Origin: Ignavibacteriaceae bacterium
GTDB taxonomy: Bacteria > Bacteroidota > Ignavibacteria > Ignavibacteriales > Ignavibacteriaceae
DNA length: 22,560 nt
NCBI GenBank assembly: GCA_026193755.1
Contig: JAPHUI010000243.1
Span: 1 to 22,560, forward strand
Direction: 5' to 3'
Positions 17,015 through 22,560 of the stretch are shown here, in pieces (position 1 is the first letter of the stretch; each line of letters starts with the position of its first letter). A model generated the notes under the pieces. The model did not search any database and was not told where the DNA came from. It was given only the letters and a program-made list of their open reading frames with translations. The translations under genes and the position numbers were made by a program.

Positions 17015-17959
17015 ATGGCTGAGAATCATCACAAAGTAATAATAATCGGTTCAGGTCCGGCGGGATTCACTGCAGCACTTTATAATGCAAGAGCAAATCT
17101 TAAGCCCGTTATATTCGAAGGAATGCAGCCGGGTGGACAGTTAACTATAACAACTGAAGTTGAAAACTATCCTGGTTTCGAGCATGGAATTCAGGGTCCG
17201 GAATTAATGGACATTATGAGAAAGCAGGCTCAACGTGTTGGTGCTCAAAGTTTCTATAAAGAAATTACCGAAGTTGATTTTTCTATAAGACCTTTCAAAT
17301 TAAAATCGTACGAGGAAGAATATTTTGCTGATGCAGTAATTGTCGCAACAGGAGCTTCAGCAAAATTACTTGGATTAGAAAGCGAGAAGAAATATATGGG
17401 CTACGGTGTTTCTGCCTGTGCTACCTGTGATGGATTCTTCTTTAAGAATCAAAAAGTTTTAGTCGTTGGTGGTGGGGATACAGCTATGGAAGAAGCAACT
17501 TATCTCACAAATCACGCTTCAGAAGTAACAATAGTTCATCGCAGAGAGGGATTCCGGGCATCAAGCATTATGCTTAATCGTGCAGAGAAGAATCCGAAGA
17601 TCAAGTTTATGCTCAACAAAACTATTAAAGAAGTTGTTGGAGTTGAGCAGAACGGTATTAAGAAAATGACAGGAGTTTTTCTTGAAGATACTCGTGATCA
17701 TTCAACTGAAGATTATAAAGCTGATGGATTATTTATAGGTATTGGTCACAAACCGAATACGGAAATTTTTAAGGGTCAGCTCGAAATGGATGAAGTTGGA
17801 TATCTGAAAGTAAAACCTGGTTCAACTTACACTAATATTGAAGGTGTTTTTGCTGCTGGTGATGTTATGGATAGTAAATACAGACAGGCAGTTACAGCAG
17901 CCGGTTCAGGTTGTATGGCAGCAATTGATGCTGAAAGATGGCTTGAGGCTCAGGAATAA
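17015..17959 (+). CDS. trxB: Thioredoxin-disulfide reductase
   Basis: TrxB is a cytoplasmic flavoenzyme that reduces thioredoxin with NADPH. The 314-residue protein has the FAD-binding GSGPAGFTAALYNARANL (12-29), the redox-active CATC (Cys135, Cys138) in SACATCDGFF, the NADPH-binding VGGGDTAMEEA with the phosphate-binding HRREGFRAS, and the C-terminal FAD motif GVFAAGDVMDSKYRQAVTAAGSG. It has the standard bacterial length. The start ATG 17015 follows AATAGAA with no clear Shine-Dalgarno. Upstream, 16916-17014 is AT-rich and has TATAAT at 16992-16997 but no convincing -35 partner. It ends at a hairpin convergent with the DUF6249 gene. The electron partner is presumably a thioredoxin encoded elsewhere. 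Confidence 0.97.
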   Translation: MAENHHKVIIIGSGPAGFTAALYNARANLKPVIFEGMQPGGQLTITTEVENYPGFEHGIQGPELMDIMRKQAQRVGAQSFYKEITEVDFSIRPFKLKSYEEEYFADAVIVATGASAKLLGLESEKKYMGYGVSACATCDGFFFKNQKVLVVGGGDTAMEEATYLTNHASEVTIVHRREGFRASSIMLNRAEKNPKIKFMLNKTIKEVVGVEQNGIKKMTGVFLEDTRDHSTEDYKADGLFIGIGHKPNTEIFKGQLEMDEVGYLKVKPGSTYTNIEGVFAAGDVMDSKYRQAVTAAGSGCMAAIDAERWLEAQE

Positions 17960-17972
17960 ACCCTCCCCTTAA

Positions 17973-17993
17973 TCCCCTCCCAAAGGGAGGGGA
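17973..17993. repeat. G/C-rich palindrome between convergent trxB and DUF6249 gene, probable bidirectional stem-loop
   Basis: CCCCTCCC (17974-17981) pairs perfectly with GGGAGGGG (17985-17992) around AAA, with a further T-A pair. A second C-rich run, CCCTCCCCTT (17961-17970), could compete for the same G-rich arm. No long T run follows on the plus strand, so a classical terminator is not certain. The unit resembles the short intergenic C/G palindromes that are dispersed in many bacterial genomes. It lies exactly between two converging genes. Confidence 0.6.
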
Positions 17994-18002
17994 GAATTAA
18001 TT

Positions 18003-18371
18003 TTAATTACCGTTCTTCTTTTCTAAATCGTACTTTCTTTTCAGTTTATTTCCATAAACATTTGCGATCACAAAACCGAGACCGGTGAAGATAAATATTG
18101 ATGTTGGAGTAACCACTTCTTGTGTTTCATCGCCACCTGACATCAAACCGATACCAAGTCCGATTCCAAAGAAAATACAAATTATTCCGACCTTCATCAG
18201 CCAGAATGGGTCTCTCTTCTGCTCGAAGAATTTTTTCATATCTTCTGCTGACAGACCTTTATCAATAAGCATTTGTCTCTCTTTGGATCGGTAAAAGATT
18301 AGTGTGACCGCAATTAATCCGATAATTAGAAACATTACTATCGGGATGAATACAGCTATTGTCGCTTCCAT
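18003..18371 (-). CDS. DUF6249-type membrane protein, divergent from the ECF sigma gene
   Basis: The 122-residue protein has three hydrophobic segments (about 6-27, 60-80 and 88-107) around a cytoplasmic-looking block with YRSKERQMLIDKGLSAEDMKKFF. The latter matches the 'short-chain charged, L-I-x-K-G-L-S' motif of DUF6249 proteins as I know them. The function is unknown. DUF6249 genes often lie beside sigma-70-family genes in Bacteroidota, as here. The start ATG (18371) has AAAAGGA eight bases upstream. A promoter-like element (18404-18433) on the same strand has the same sequence pattern as one in front of the divergent sigma gene, so the gene may be part of the sigma regulon. It converges with trxB at the 3' end. 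Confidence 0.8.
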   Translation of the reverse strand: MEATIAVFIPIVMFLIIGLIAVTLIFYRSKERQMLIDKGLSAEDMKKFFEQKRDPFWLMKVGIICIFFGIGLGIGLMSGGDETQEVVTPTSIFIFTGLGFVIANVYGNKLKRKYDLEKKNGN

Positions 18372-18403
18372 TTTTATTTTCCTTTTTTGTTTTTTTCTAC
18401 TGG

Positions 18404-18433
18404 TTGAGACATGGAGTATTGATTAAAGGTTAC
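18404..18433 (-). promoter_or_regulatory. Candidate ECF-sigma promoter for the DUF6249 gene
   Basis: On the minus strand the element is GTAACCT (18433-18427), 17 bases, TCTCAA (18409-18404). It is preceded by GT, giving GTGTAACC. It ends 32 bases before the start codon. Its twin faces the other way at 18521-18549. Confidence 0.5.
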
Positions 18434-18520
18434 ACTTTAATTCATAAAAAAAGGATAAAAATGCATCTTAATTGTTTTTCTTATCATCAAATCATATCTT
18501 TTGAAAGAAATAAACTTCGT

Positions 18521-18549
18521 GTAACTTAAATCACAGCTTTATAGTCTAA
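18521..18549 (+). promoter_or_regulatory. Candidate ECF-sigma (autoregulatory) promoter
   Basis: GTAACTT (18521-18527), 17 bases, TCTAA (18545-18549). GT precedes it, giving GTGTAACTT. The pattern is close to the RpoE-type GGAACTT-N16-TCnnA promoters. The -10-like part is only 9 bases before ATG 18559, so a transcript from it would be almost leaderless. Confidence 0.5.
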
Positions 18550-18558
18550 CTAATAAAA

Positions 18559-19125
18559 ATGAGAAATCTTTCTGATCAGGAAATAATTGATTCTGTTAGA
18601 AAAGGTAATGACTCCGATTATTCAATTATTGTTGACAGATATAAAAACAAAGCATTCTCAATGTTGAAAAGAATGCTTAAAAATGAATTTGATGCTGAAG
18701 AAGTTTTACAGGATTGTTTTTTGAAAGCATTTAAATCGTTAAGCAGTTTTAAAGGTGAATCAAAATTTTCAACCTGGTTTTATAGAATAGTTTATAACAC
18801 TGCTTTGACAAAGTTATCTTCTAAGAAAAGAATGACTGAAACTCAGATGTCTTCAGTGGAAGATCATTTTAATCTTGAAAGTGAGTACGGATCTGATGAA
18901 ATTGAAAAGGAAGATGTTAATCAACTTATTCATGATACAATTAGTAAATTACCGGAAAGGTATTCAGCAATTATTACAATGTTTTATTTGAATGAAATGA
19001 CAATTGAAGAAATTAGTGAAGCGATGCAATTAAGTGTTTCAAATGTTAAGGTAATGCTTCATCGTTCAAGGAATTCAATGCGTGATTTAATTTTGAAAAG
19101 CAAATTGGTTGAGGAATTGAGATGA
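18559..19125 (+). CDS. ECF-family RNA polymerase sigma factor
   Basis: The 188-residue protein has sigma region 2 at about 20-90 (DRYKNKAFSMLKRMLKNEFDAEEVLQDCFLKAFKSL, then KFSTWFYRIVYNTALTKL) and region 4 at about 125-180 (KLPERYSAIITMFYLNEMTIEEISEAMQLSVSNVKVMLHRSRNSMRDL). It has no region 1 or 3, as expected for ECF sigma factors, which direct core polymerase to stress or envelope regulons. ATG 18559 is a normal family start. It is coupled to the next gene by an ATGA overlap at 19122-19125, and that gene is a membrane protein with an anti-sigma-like N-terminus. The ECF subgroup cannot be named from sequence. Cell-envelope sensing is inferred from the membrane partner. Confidence 0.95.
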   Translation: MRNLSDQEIIDSVRKGNDSDYSIIVDRYKNKAFSMLKRMLKNEFDAEEVLQDCFLKAFKSLSSFKGESKFSTWFYRIVYNTALTKLSSKKRMTETQMSSVEDHFNLESEYGSDEIEKEDVNQLIHDTISKLPERYSAIITMFYLNEMTIEEISEAMQLSVSNVKVMLHRSRNSMRDLILKSKLVEELR

Positions 19126-19661
19126 TTCAGATTAATGATGAAATATTAAATAAATATCTTGATGGTGAATTAAGCAGGGAAGAAGCCGAACAGGTGAAAT
19201 CAGCACTTCGTAATTCGGAAGAATTACAAAGGAAATTCAATGCGTTAGAGTTTATCAATGATAAATTATACGATATAAAAGAAGAGGAAGTCAGTCCTGA
19301 TTTCACTAATGATTTAATGAAACGAATTTTAAAGAATAGGTTTGTTGTTCCAAAACAACAGAAATATTTTATTGTTTCAATTGCATCCTTCATAACACTT
19401 TTGTGTCTGGTGATCTTTGGTTTTTCTATTTCTGCAATGATATCATCATCCCCATCTTCAATCGGTGAATCTAGCTCTGTTGTTAATTCAATAACGTATA
19501 TGAGCGATGGAATAGTAAAATTGGTTGAAAAAGTTTTTAGCGGTCAGGGATTATCAATTGTTGGTTCTATCTTTTCAATTATAATAATTATCTCCGGATA
19601 CTTCTTTTTTGAAATGCAGAAAAGAGCCAAAGCTAATCTGGGGAATGGACAACAGCTGTAA
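19122..19661 (+). CDS. Probable membrane anti-sigma factor
   Basis: The 179-residue protein has a cytoplasmic N-terminal helical region (LNKYLDGELSREEAEQVKSAL at about 9-29) with the 'Y-L-D-G-E-L' motif seen in anti-sigma domains. Two membrane segments follow, about 82-106 and 144-163, with a serine-rich extracytoplasmic loop of about 37 residues between, and a short basic C-terminus. The HxxxCxxC zinc motif of ZAS-type anti-sigma factors is absent, so it would be a zinc-free anti-sigma domain. It overlaps the sigma gene by ATGA, the usual arrangement. Binding to the sigma factor and regulated proteolysis are inferences from family and position. Confidence 0.8.
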   Translation: MIQINDEILNKYLDGELSREEAEQVKSALRNSEELQRKFNALEFINDKLYDIKEEEVSPDFTNDLMKRILKNRFVVPKQQKYFIVSIASFITLLCLVIFGFSISAMISSSPSSIGESSSVVNSITYMSDGIVKLVEKVFSGQGLSIVGSIFSIIIIISGYFFFEMQKRAKANLGNGQQL

Positions 19662-19714
19662 TATTTAATCCATCCTTTCGTACCTTTAATTAAACAATTT
19701 TATATTTTTATTAA

Positions 19715-20623
19715 ATGACTGAAAACAAAACAGGCTACGTTGTAATTCTTGGATTACCAAATGTTGGTAAATCCAGTTTACTAAATGCATTGCTTGGACA
19801 AAAGCTTGCCATAATTACTCCGAAACCACAGACGACGAGAAAAAGAATTCTTGGAATTTTAAGTGAAGAGAGTTACCAGATAATTTTTCTAGATACTCCC
19901 GGTATTCTATCACCATCATATCTTCTGCAGGAAAAAATGATGGATGATGTTGCTGAATCGGTGAAGGATGCCGATGTTATTGTGCTTATCGTTGATGCAT
20001 TTGATGATCCTCAAGGGGATATTCTACTGAACCATGAATTTGTAAAAAAGTTTGTAATAACTTCAAAGAAGATAAAGCTGCTGGTAATAAACAAAGTTGA
20101 TATGCTAAATCAGGAGAAGGTAACAGAATTAATAAAGCAATTCGAGAAGCAGAAACTATTTGATGAAGTAATTCCGATTTCTGCCACTGCTGATTTTAAT
20201 ATTCAACGGGTGAAAGAAGAAATTATTCGCTTTCTTCCTGAAGGACCAAAACTTTTTCCTGATGATCAGGTGACTGATCAGAATGAGAGATTTTTTGTTT
20301 CAGAAATTATTCGTGAAAAGATTCTTGAACTTTACCGTGATGAAGTGCCGTATAGCTGTGAAGTATTAATTGTAGATTTTAAGGAAAGAGAAGAAGGAAA
20401 AAACTTTGTAAGTGCGGAAATTGTTGTTGAGAAAGATTCCCAGAAGGCAATAATTATTGGCAGGGGTGGTGCTGCAATTAAAAAGCTTGGTGAAGTTTCA
20501 AGAAAATCCGTTGAAGAATTTTTACAGAGGGAAGTTTTTCTTGAACTTAGAGTAAAGGTTCGAAAAAAGTGGCGAAGTGATGAAAATATGTTAAAAAGTT
20601 TTGGATATTCTAAAAACGAATAA
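19715..20623 (+). CDS. era: GTPase Era
   Basis: Era is a GTPase that binds the 3' end of 16S rRNA during 30S maturation. The 302-residue protein has G1 GLPNVGKS (13-20), switch region KPQTTRKRILG, G3 DTPG (60-63), G4 NKVD (126-129) and G5 SAT (about 156). The C-terminal KH domain has VEKDSQKAIIIGRGGAAIKKLGEVSR and ends KVRKKWRSDENMLKSFGY. The G domain/KH order and length are typical. ATG 19715 is preceded by AT-rich sequence without a strong Shine-Dalgarno. It is 53 bases after the anti-sigma gene and 87 bases before acyP. Confidence 0.98.
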   Translation: MTENKTGYVVILGLPNVGKSSLLNALLGQKLAIITPKPQTTRKRILGILSEESYQIIFLDTPGILSPSYLLQEKMMDDVAESVKDADVIVLIVDAFDDPQGDILLNHEFVKKFVITSKKIKLLVINKVDMLNQEKVTELIKQFEKQKLFDEVIPISATADFNIQRVKEEIIRFLPEGPKLFPDDQVTDQNERFFVSEIIREKILELYRDEVPYSCEVLIVDFKEREEGKNFVSAEIVVEKDSQKAIIIGRGGAAIKKLGEVSRKSVEEFLQREVFLELRVKVRKKWRSDENMLKSFGYSKNE

Positions 20624-20648
20624 TTTCATCTGTATAACTATTCCCGTC

Positions 20649-20680
20649 TTTGTACTCACACAAAAAATCTCTAATTTTTG
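20649..20680 (+). promoter_or_regulatory. Candidate Bacteroidetes-type promoter upstream of acyP
   Basis: TTTG (20649-20652), 19 bases, TAATTTTTG (20672-20680). This fits the Bacteroidota -33/-7 pattern with one extra base in the -7 box. It is 30 bases before ATG 20711 and could serve the acyP-ispF-DedA-lnt block. Confidence 0.4.
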
Positions 20681-20710
20681 AATCATTTCTAATGAAAAAG
20701 ATGAAATTAA

Positions 20711-20986
20711 ATGGAAGTTCGTGCTGAGATCTCTGTTAATGGGCTGGTACAGGGAGTAGGATTCAGGTATTTTGTTATGCGCGAAGCCCAAAAGCTTGGA
20801 CTTAATGGATTCGTAAAAAATCTCTATACCGGTGAGGTGCTTACTGTTGTAGAAGGTGAAAAAGCAGTTGTGGAAGAAATGGTAAAGAAATTAAAAGTAG
20901 GACCAATGCACGCTGCAGTAAAATCCTGCAAAGTAGATTGGCAGGAACCAAGAAATGAATTCACAGAATTTGAGGTGAAATTTTGA
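20711..20986 (+). CDS. acyP: Acylphosphatase
   Basis: Acylphosphatase hydrolyses acyl phosphates such as acetyl phosphate or 1,3-bisphosphoglycerate. The 91-residue protein is full length. It has the signature VNGLVQGVGFRYFVMREAQ, with catalytic Arg19 in GFRYF, and catalytic Asn37 in GFVKNLYTGEV, followed by VVEGEKAVVEEMVKKLKVGP. The start ATG 20711 follows GAAATTAA. The stop overlaps the ispF start as TTGA. It is probably the first gene of a compact block with ispF, a DedA-family gene and lnt. Confidence 0.97.
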   Translation: MEVRAEISVNGLVQGVGFRYFVMREAQKLGLNGFVKNLYTGEVLTVVEGEKAVVEEMVKKLKVGPMHAAVKSCKVDWQEPRNEFTEFEVKF

Positions 20987-21468
20987 TAATAGATTTAAGA
21001 ACAGGAATCGGATTTGACGTCCACGCATTTACCGAGGGAAGAAAATTAATTCTTGGTGGAATTGAAATTAAGCACGACAAAGGCTTAGCCGGTCACTCAG
21101 ATGCAGATGCAGTATTACATGCAATCACAGATGCGCTTTTAGGATCACTTTCACTTGGGGATATTGGAACTCACTTTCCGGATGATGATCCAAGGTATAA
21201 AAATGCAGACAGCACGGTCTTCCTTAAAAGAACAAACGAGTTCGTAAGAAACAGAGGTTTTTTTGTTAACAATATTGATGTAGTTGTGATGCTGCAACAA
21301 CCTAAAATCTCACCGTATGTGCAAAAGATGAAAGATAAAATTTCTAAAATTCTTGATATTGGTTCAGAAAGAATTTCAATTAAAGCAACAACTACTGAAA
21401 AGCTTGGATTTGTAGGAAGAGAAGAAGGTATTTCAGTAATGGCTGTTGTGACAGTTGTAAGAAAATAA
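20983..21468 (+). CDS. ispF: 2-C-methyl-D-erythritol 2,4-cyclodiphosphate synthase
   Basis: IspF forms MEcPP in the MEP pathway of isoprenoid synthesis, releasing CMP. The 161-residue protein has GIGFDVHAF, with metal ligands Asp12 and His14, and GHSDADAVLHAITDALLGSLSLGDIGTHFPD with the third ligand His46, then the C-terminal KATTTEKLGFVGREEGI signature. The start is TTG 20983, overlapping the acyP stop as TTGA; no Met lies between it and the signature. The gene shows the organism uses the MEP pathway. It is joined to the DedA gene at a TAATG junction (21466-21470). Confidence 0.97.
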   Translation: MIIDLRTGIGFDVHAFTEGRKLILGGIEIKHDKGLAGHSDADAVLHAITDALLGSLSLGDIGTHFPDDDPRYKNADSTVFLKRTNEFVRNRGFFVNNIDVVVMLQQPKISPYVQKMKDKISKILDIGSERISIKATTTEKLGFVGREEGISVMAVVTVVRK

Positions 21469-22082
21469 TGTTTGAAGATATCCTCAATCAGATTTCAACT
21501 TTTCCTCCTCTGTGGATTTATGTCACGCTATTTTTTTTCGCTTTTATAGAAAATGTTTTTCCGCCTTCGCCCAGTGATCTTGTTGTCTTAATCGGAGGAT
21601 CCCTGATTTCAACCGGAGTTATTCATTTCATACCTACATTAATTCTTACTACAATTGGAAGCCTAATCGGATTTATGGTTTTGTTCTATATTGGTTCCGC
21701 TATTGATAAAAAAGTCATCCATTCAGGTAAACTAAAATTCATTCCGATTGAGGCTGTGGACAAAGTCGAGGCATGGTTTAATAAATATGGTTATTGGGTT
21801 ATACTTGCAAACAGATTTTTACCCGGGACACGTTCAGTAATTTCATTTTTTTCAGGATTGAGTCATCTTAAAGTTGAGAAAACTATTTTGCTTGCAACCA
21901 TTTCTGCTTTTGCGTGGAATGCTATCATACTTTTCTTTGGAATTACATTTGGAGATCATGTAAAAGTTATAGATAATTATATATCGACCTATAGTAATAT
22001 TGTAATCGCAGTTACTGTTGTAATAGTTTTATTCTTTATTATCAGAAATATTATACAAAAGAAAAAACAAAAAGCAGCTTGA
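21468..22082 (+). CDS. DedA-family (SNARE-associated) membrane protein
   Basis: DedA proteins are polytopic inner-membrane proteins thought to help lipid-carrier or phospholipid flipping and envelope homeostasis. The 204-residue protein has an N-terminal segment ENVFPPSPSD (about 28-37), which is the conserved E-x-x-F-P-P-x-P-x-D motif, and a later NRFLPGTRSVISFFSG (about 115-130) with the conserved arginines. Several hydrophobic segments and a basic tail (KKKQKAA) are present. The start ATG overlaps the ispF stop by one base (TAATG), and its stop overlaps the next TTG start as TTGA. The family role is general; specific substrates are not known. Confidence 0.92.
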   Translation: MFEDILNQISTFPPLWIYVTLFFFAFIENVFPPSPSDLVVLIGGSLISTGVIHFIPTLILTTIGSLIGFMVLFYIGSAIDKKVIHSGKLKFIPIEAVDKVEAWFNKYGYWVILANRFLPGTRSVISFFSGLSHLKVEKTILLATISAFAWNAIILFFGITFGDHVKVIDNYISTYSNIVIAVTVVIVLFFIIRNIIQKKKQKAA

Positions 22083-22560
22083 AATTATTTTCTAAATATA
22101 AAGAACACCTAACTCCAGAAGAGAAAAAGCAGAGAAGAAAAGATTGGCTTCTATTATTTTTGGGTGGAATTATACTTGGAATCTCATTCCCTCCGTTCCC
22201 ATTTCCATTCACGTTATTAATTTTTATTGGGCTCGTACCTTATTTTGTTGTTATCAATAGACGAACAACACTTGCATCAATAAGCAGAGCAACCTTTCTT
22301 TTCGGATTCGTATTTAGTTTAGTAACAATTTACTGGGTGGGAAGCTGGTCATCAGAAGCAGATTCGTTTTTGATGATGGCTGGGGCAGCACTTTTACTGA
22401 CATATCCTTGTGTAATGATGATTCCATCAACACTTTACTATTTAACTAAAAAAGTATTTCCCAAATTTGATGCGTTATGGTTATATCCAATTTTTTGGGT
22501 GACAATGGAATACCTTTTAACATTGACAGATTTGAGATTTCCCTGGCTTCTTCTCGGGCA
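22079..22560 (+). CDS. lnt: Apolipoprotein N-acyltransferase, 5' part only
   Basis: The gene runs off the right edge. It starts at TTG 22079, overlapping the DedA-family stop as TTGA, and about 160 codons are visible. The translated protein begins MKLFSKYKEHL and has LLFLGGIILGISFPPFPFPF, then ATFLFGFVFSLVTIYWVG, and near the edge FWVTMEYLLTL and FPWLLLG. These are the N-terminal membrane-segment motifs of Lnt (for example GxSFPPFPF and FPWLLLG). Lnt acylates the N-terminal cysteine of lipoproteins in the inner membrane, the last step of lipoprotein maturation. The nitrilase-like catalytic domain would lie beyond the window, so the catalytic residues cannot be checked. The lipoprotein at 3164 is one potential substrate. 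Confidence 0.9.
   Translation, partial: MKLFSKYKEHLTPEEKKQRRKDWLLLFLGGIILGISFPPFPFPFTLLIFIGLVPYFVVINRRTTLASISRATFLFGFVFSLVTIYWVGSWSSEADSFLMMAGAALLLTYPCVMMIPSTLYYLTKKVFPKFDALWLYPIFWVTMEYLLTLTDLRFPWLLLG

Noticed and set aside
17961..17993. Possible CRISPR repeat at the C/G-rich palindrome
   Set aside because: There is a single unit, no regular spacers and no cas gene.

Overview
The window reads as chromosomal DNA of an AT-rich, Gram-negative bacterium of the Bacteroidota/Chlorobiota/Ignavibacteria group. I lean towards Ignavibacteria-like. The reasons are a type IX secretion (T9SS) C-terminal sorting domain with an 'NYPNPFNP' start on the FG-GAP protein, a Bacteroidetes-style SecA and 2[4Fe-4S] ferredoxin, a PorW/SprE-like TPR lipoprotein, a DUF6249 membrane protein beside an ECF sigma factor, and Bacteroidetes-type TTTG-N19/20-TAnn(n)TTTG promoter-like motifs. 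The taxonomy is inferred from family resemblance, not from a search.

Layout. (1) 1-5566, plus: secA (5' end outside the window), a P-II protein (glnB-like) and a large TPR lipoprotein that may be the T9SS component PorW/SprE. (2) 5691-6347, plus: an AlbA_2/Schlafen-like ATP-binding protein with a winged helix. (3) 6349-8000, minus: rlmN followed by a SpoU/TrmH methyltransferase with a TTGA overlap. (4) 8180-12508, plus: an acyl-CoA dehydrogenase, then a tightly packed run of envelope genes: a secreted YidD-domain protein, two tandem paralogous TPR-plus-membrane-domain proteins, and a polytopic membrane protein. (5) 12646-12978: a ferredoxin with a strong Shine-Dalgarno and two successive intrinsic terminators. 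(6) 13148-14704: a secreted seven-repeat FG-GAP protein with a T9SS sorting domain. (7) 14789-16915: an overlapping metallo-beta-lactamase-fold hydrolase, Rieske protein and queG; queG carries a palindromic repeat inserted in frame. (8) 17015-17959: trxB, ending at a G/C-rich hairpin that separates it from a convergent DUF6249 gene. (9) 18003-19661: the DUF6249 gene (minus) diverges from an ECF sigma/anti-sigma pair; the shared intergenic region holds two matching promoter-like elements facing away from each other. (10) 19715-22560: era, acyP, ispF, a DedA-family protein and the start of lnt, the last four being overlapping or touching.

How the genes may work together. Several encode envelope or export functions: SecA, the PorW-like lipoprotein, a T9SS cargo, the YidD-like cassette, DedA, Lnt, and a probable envelope-stress ECF circuit. 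Redox and RNA-modification functions (ferredoxin, TrxB, Rieske, QueG, RlmN, SpoU) make up much of the rest. No mobile element, CRISPR array, tRNA or rRNA was seen, and no intergenic stretch exceeds 300 bases. The items most worth a second look are the divergent ECF promoter pair, the YidD-like/paralogue cassette, and the in-frame palindromic insertion in queG.
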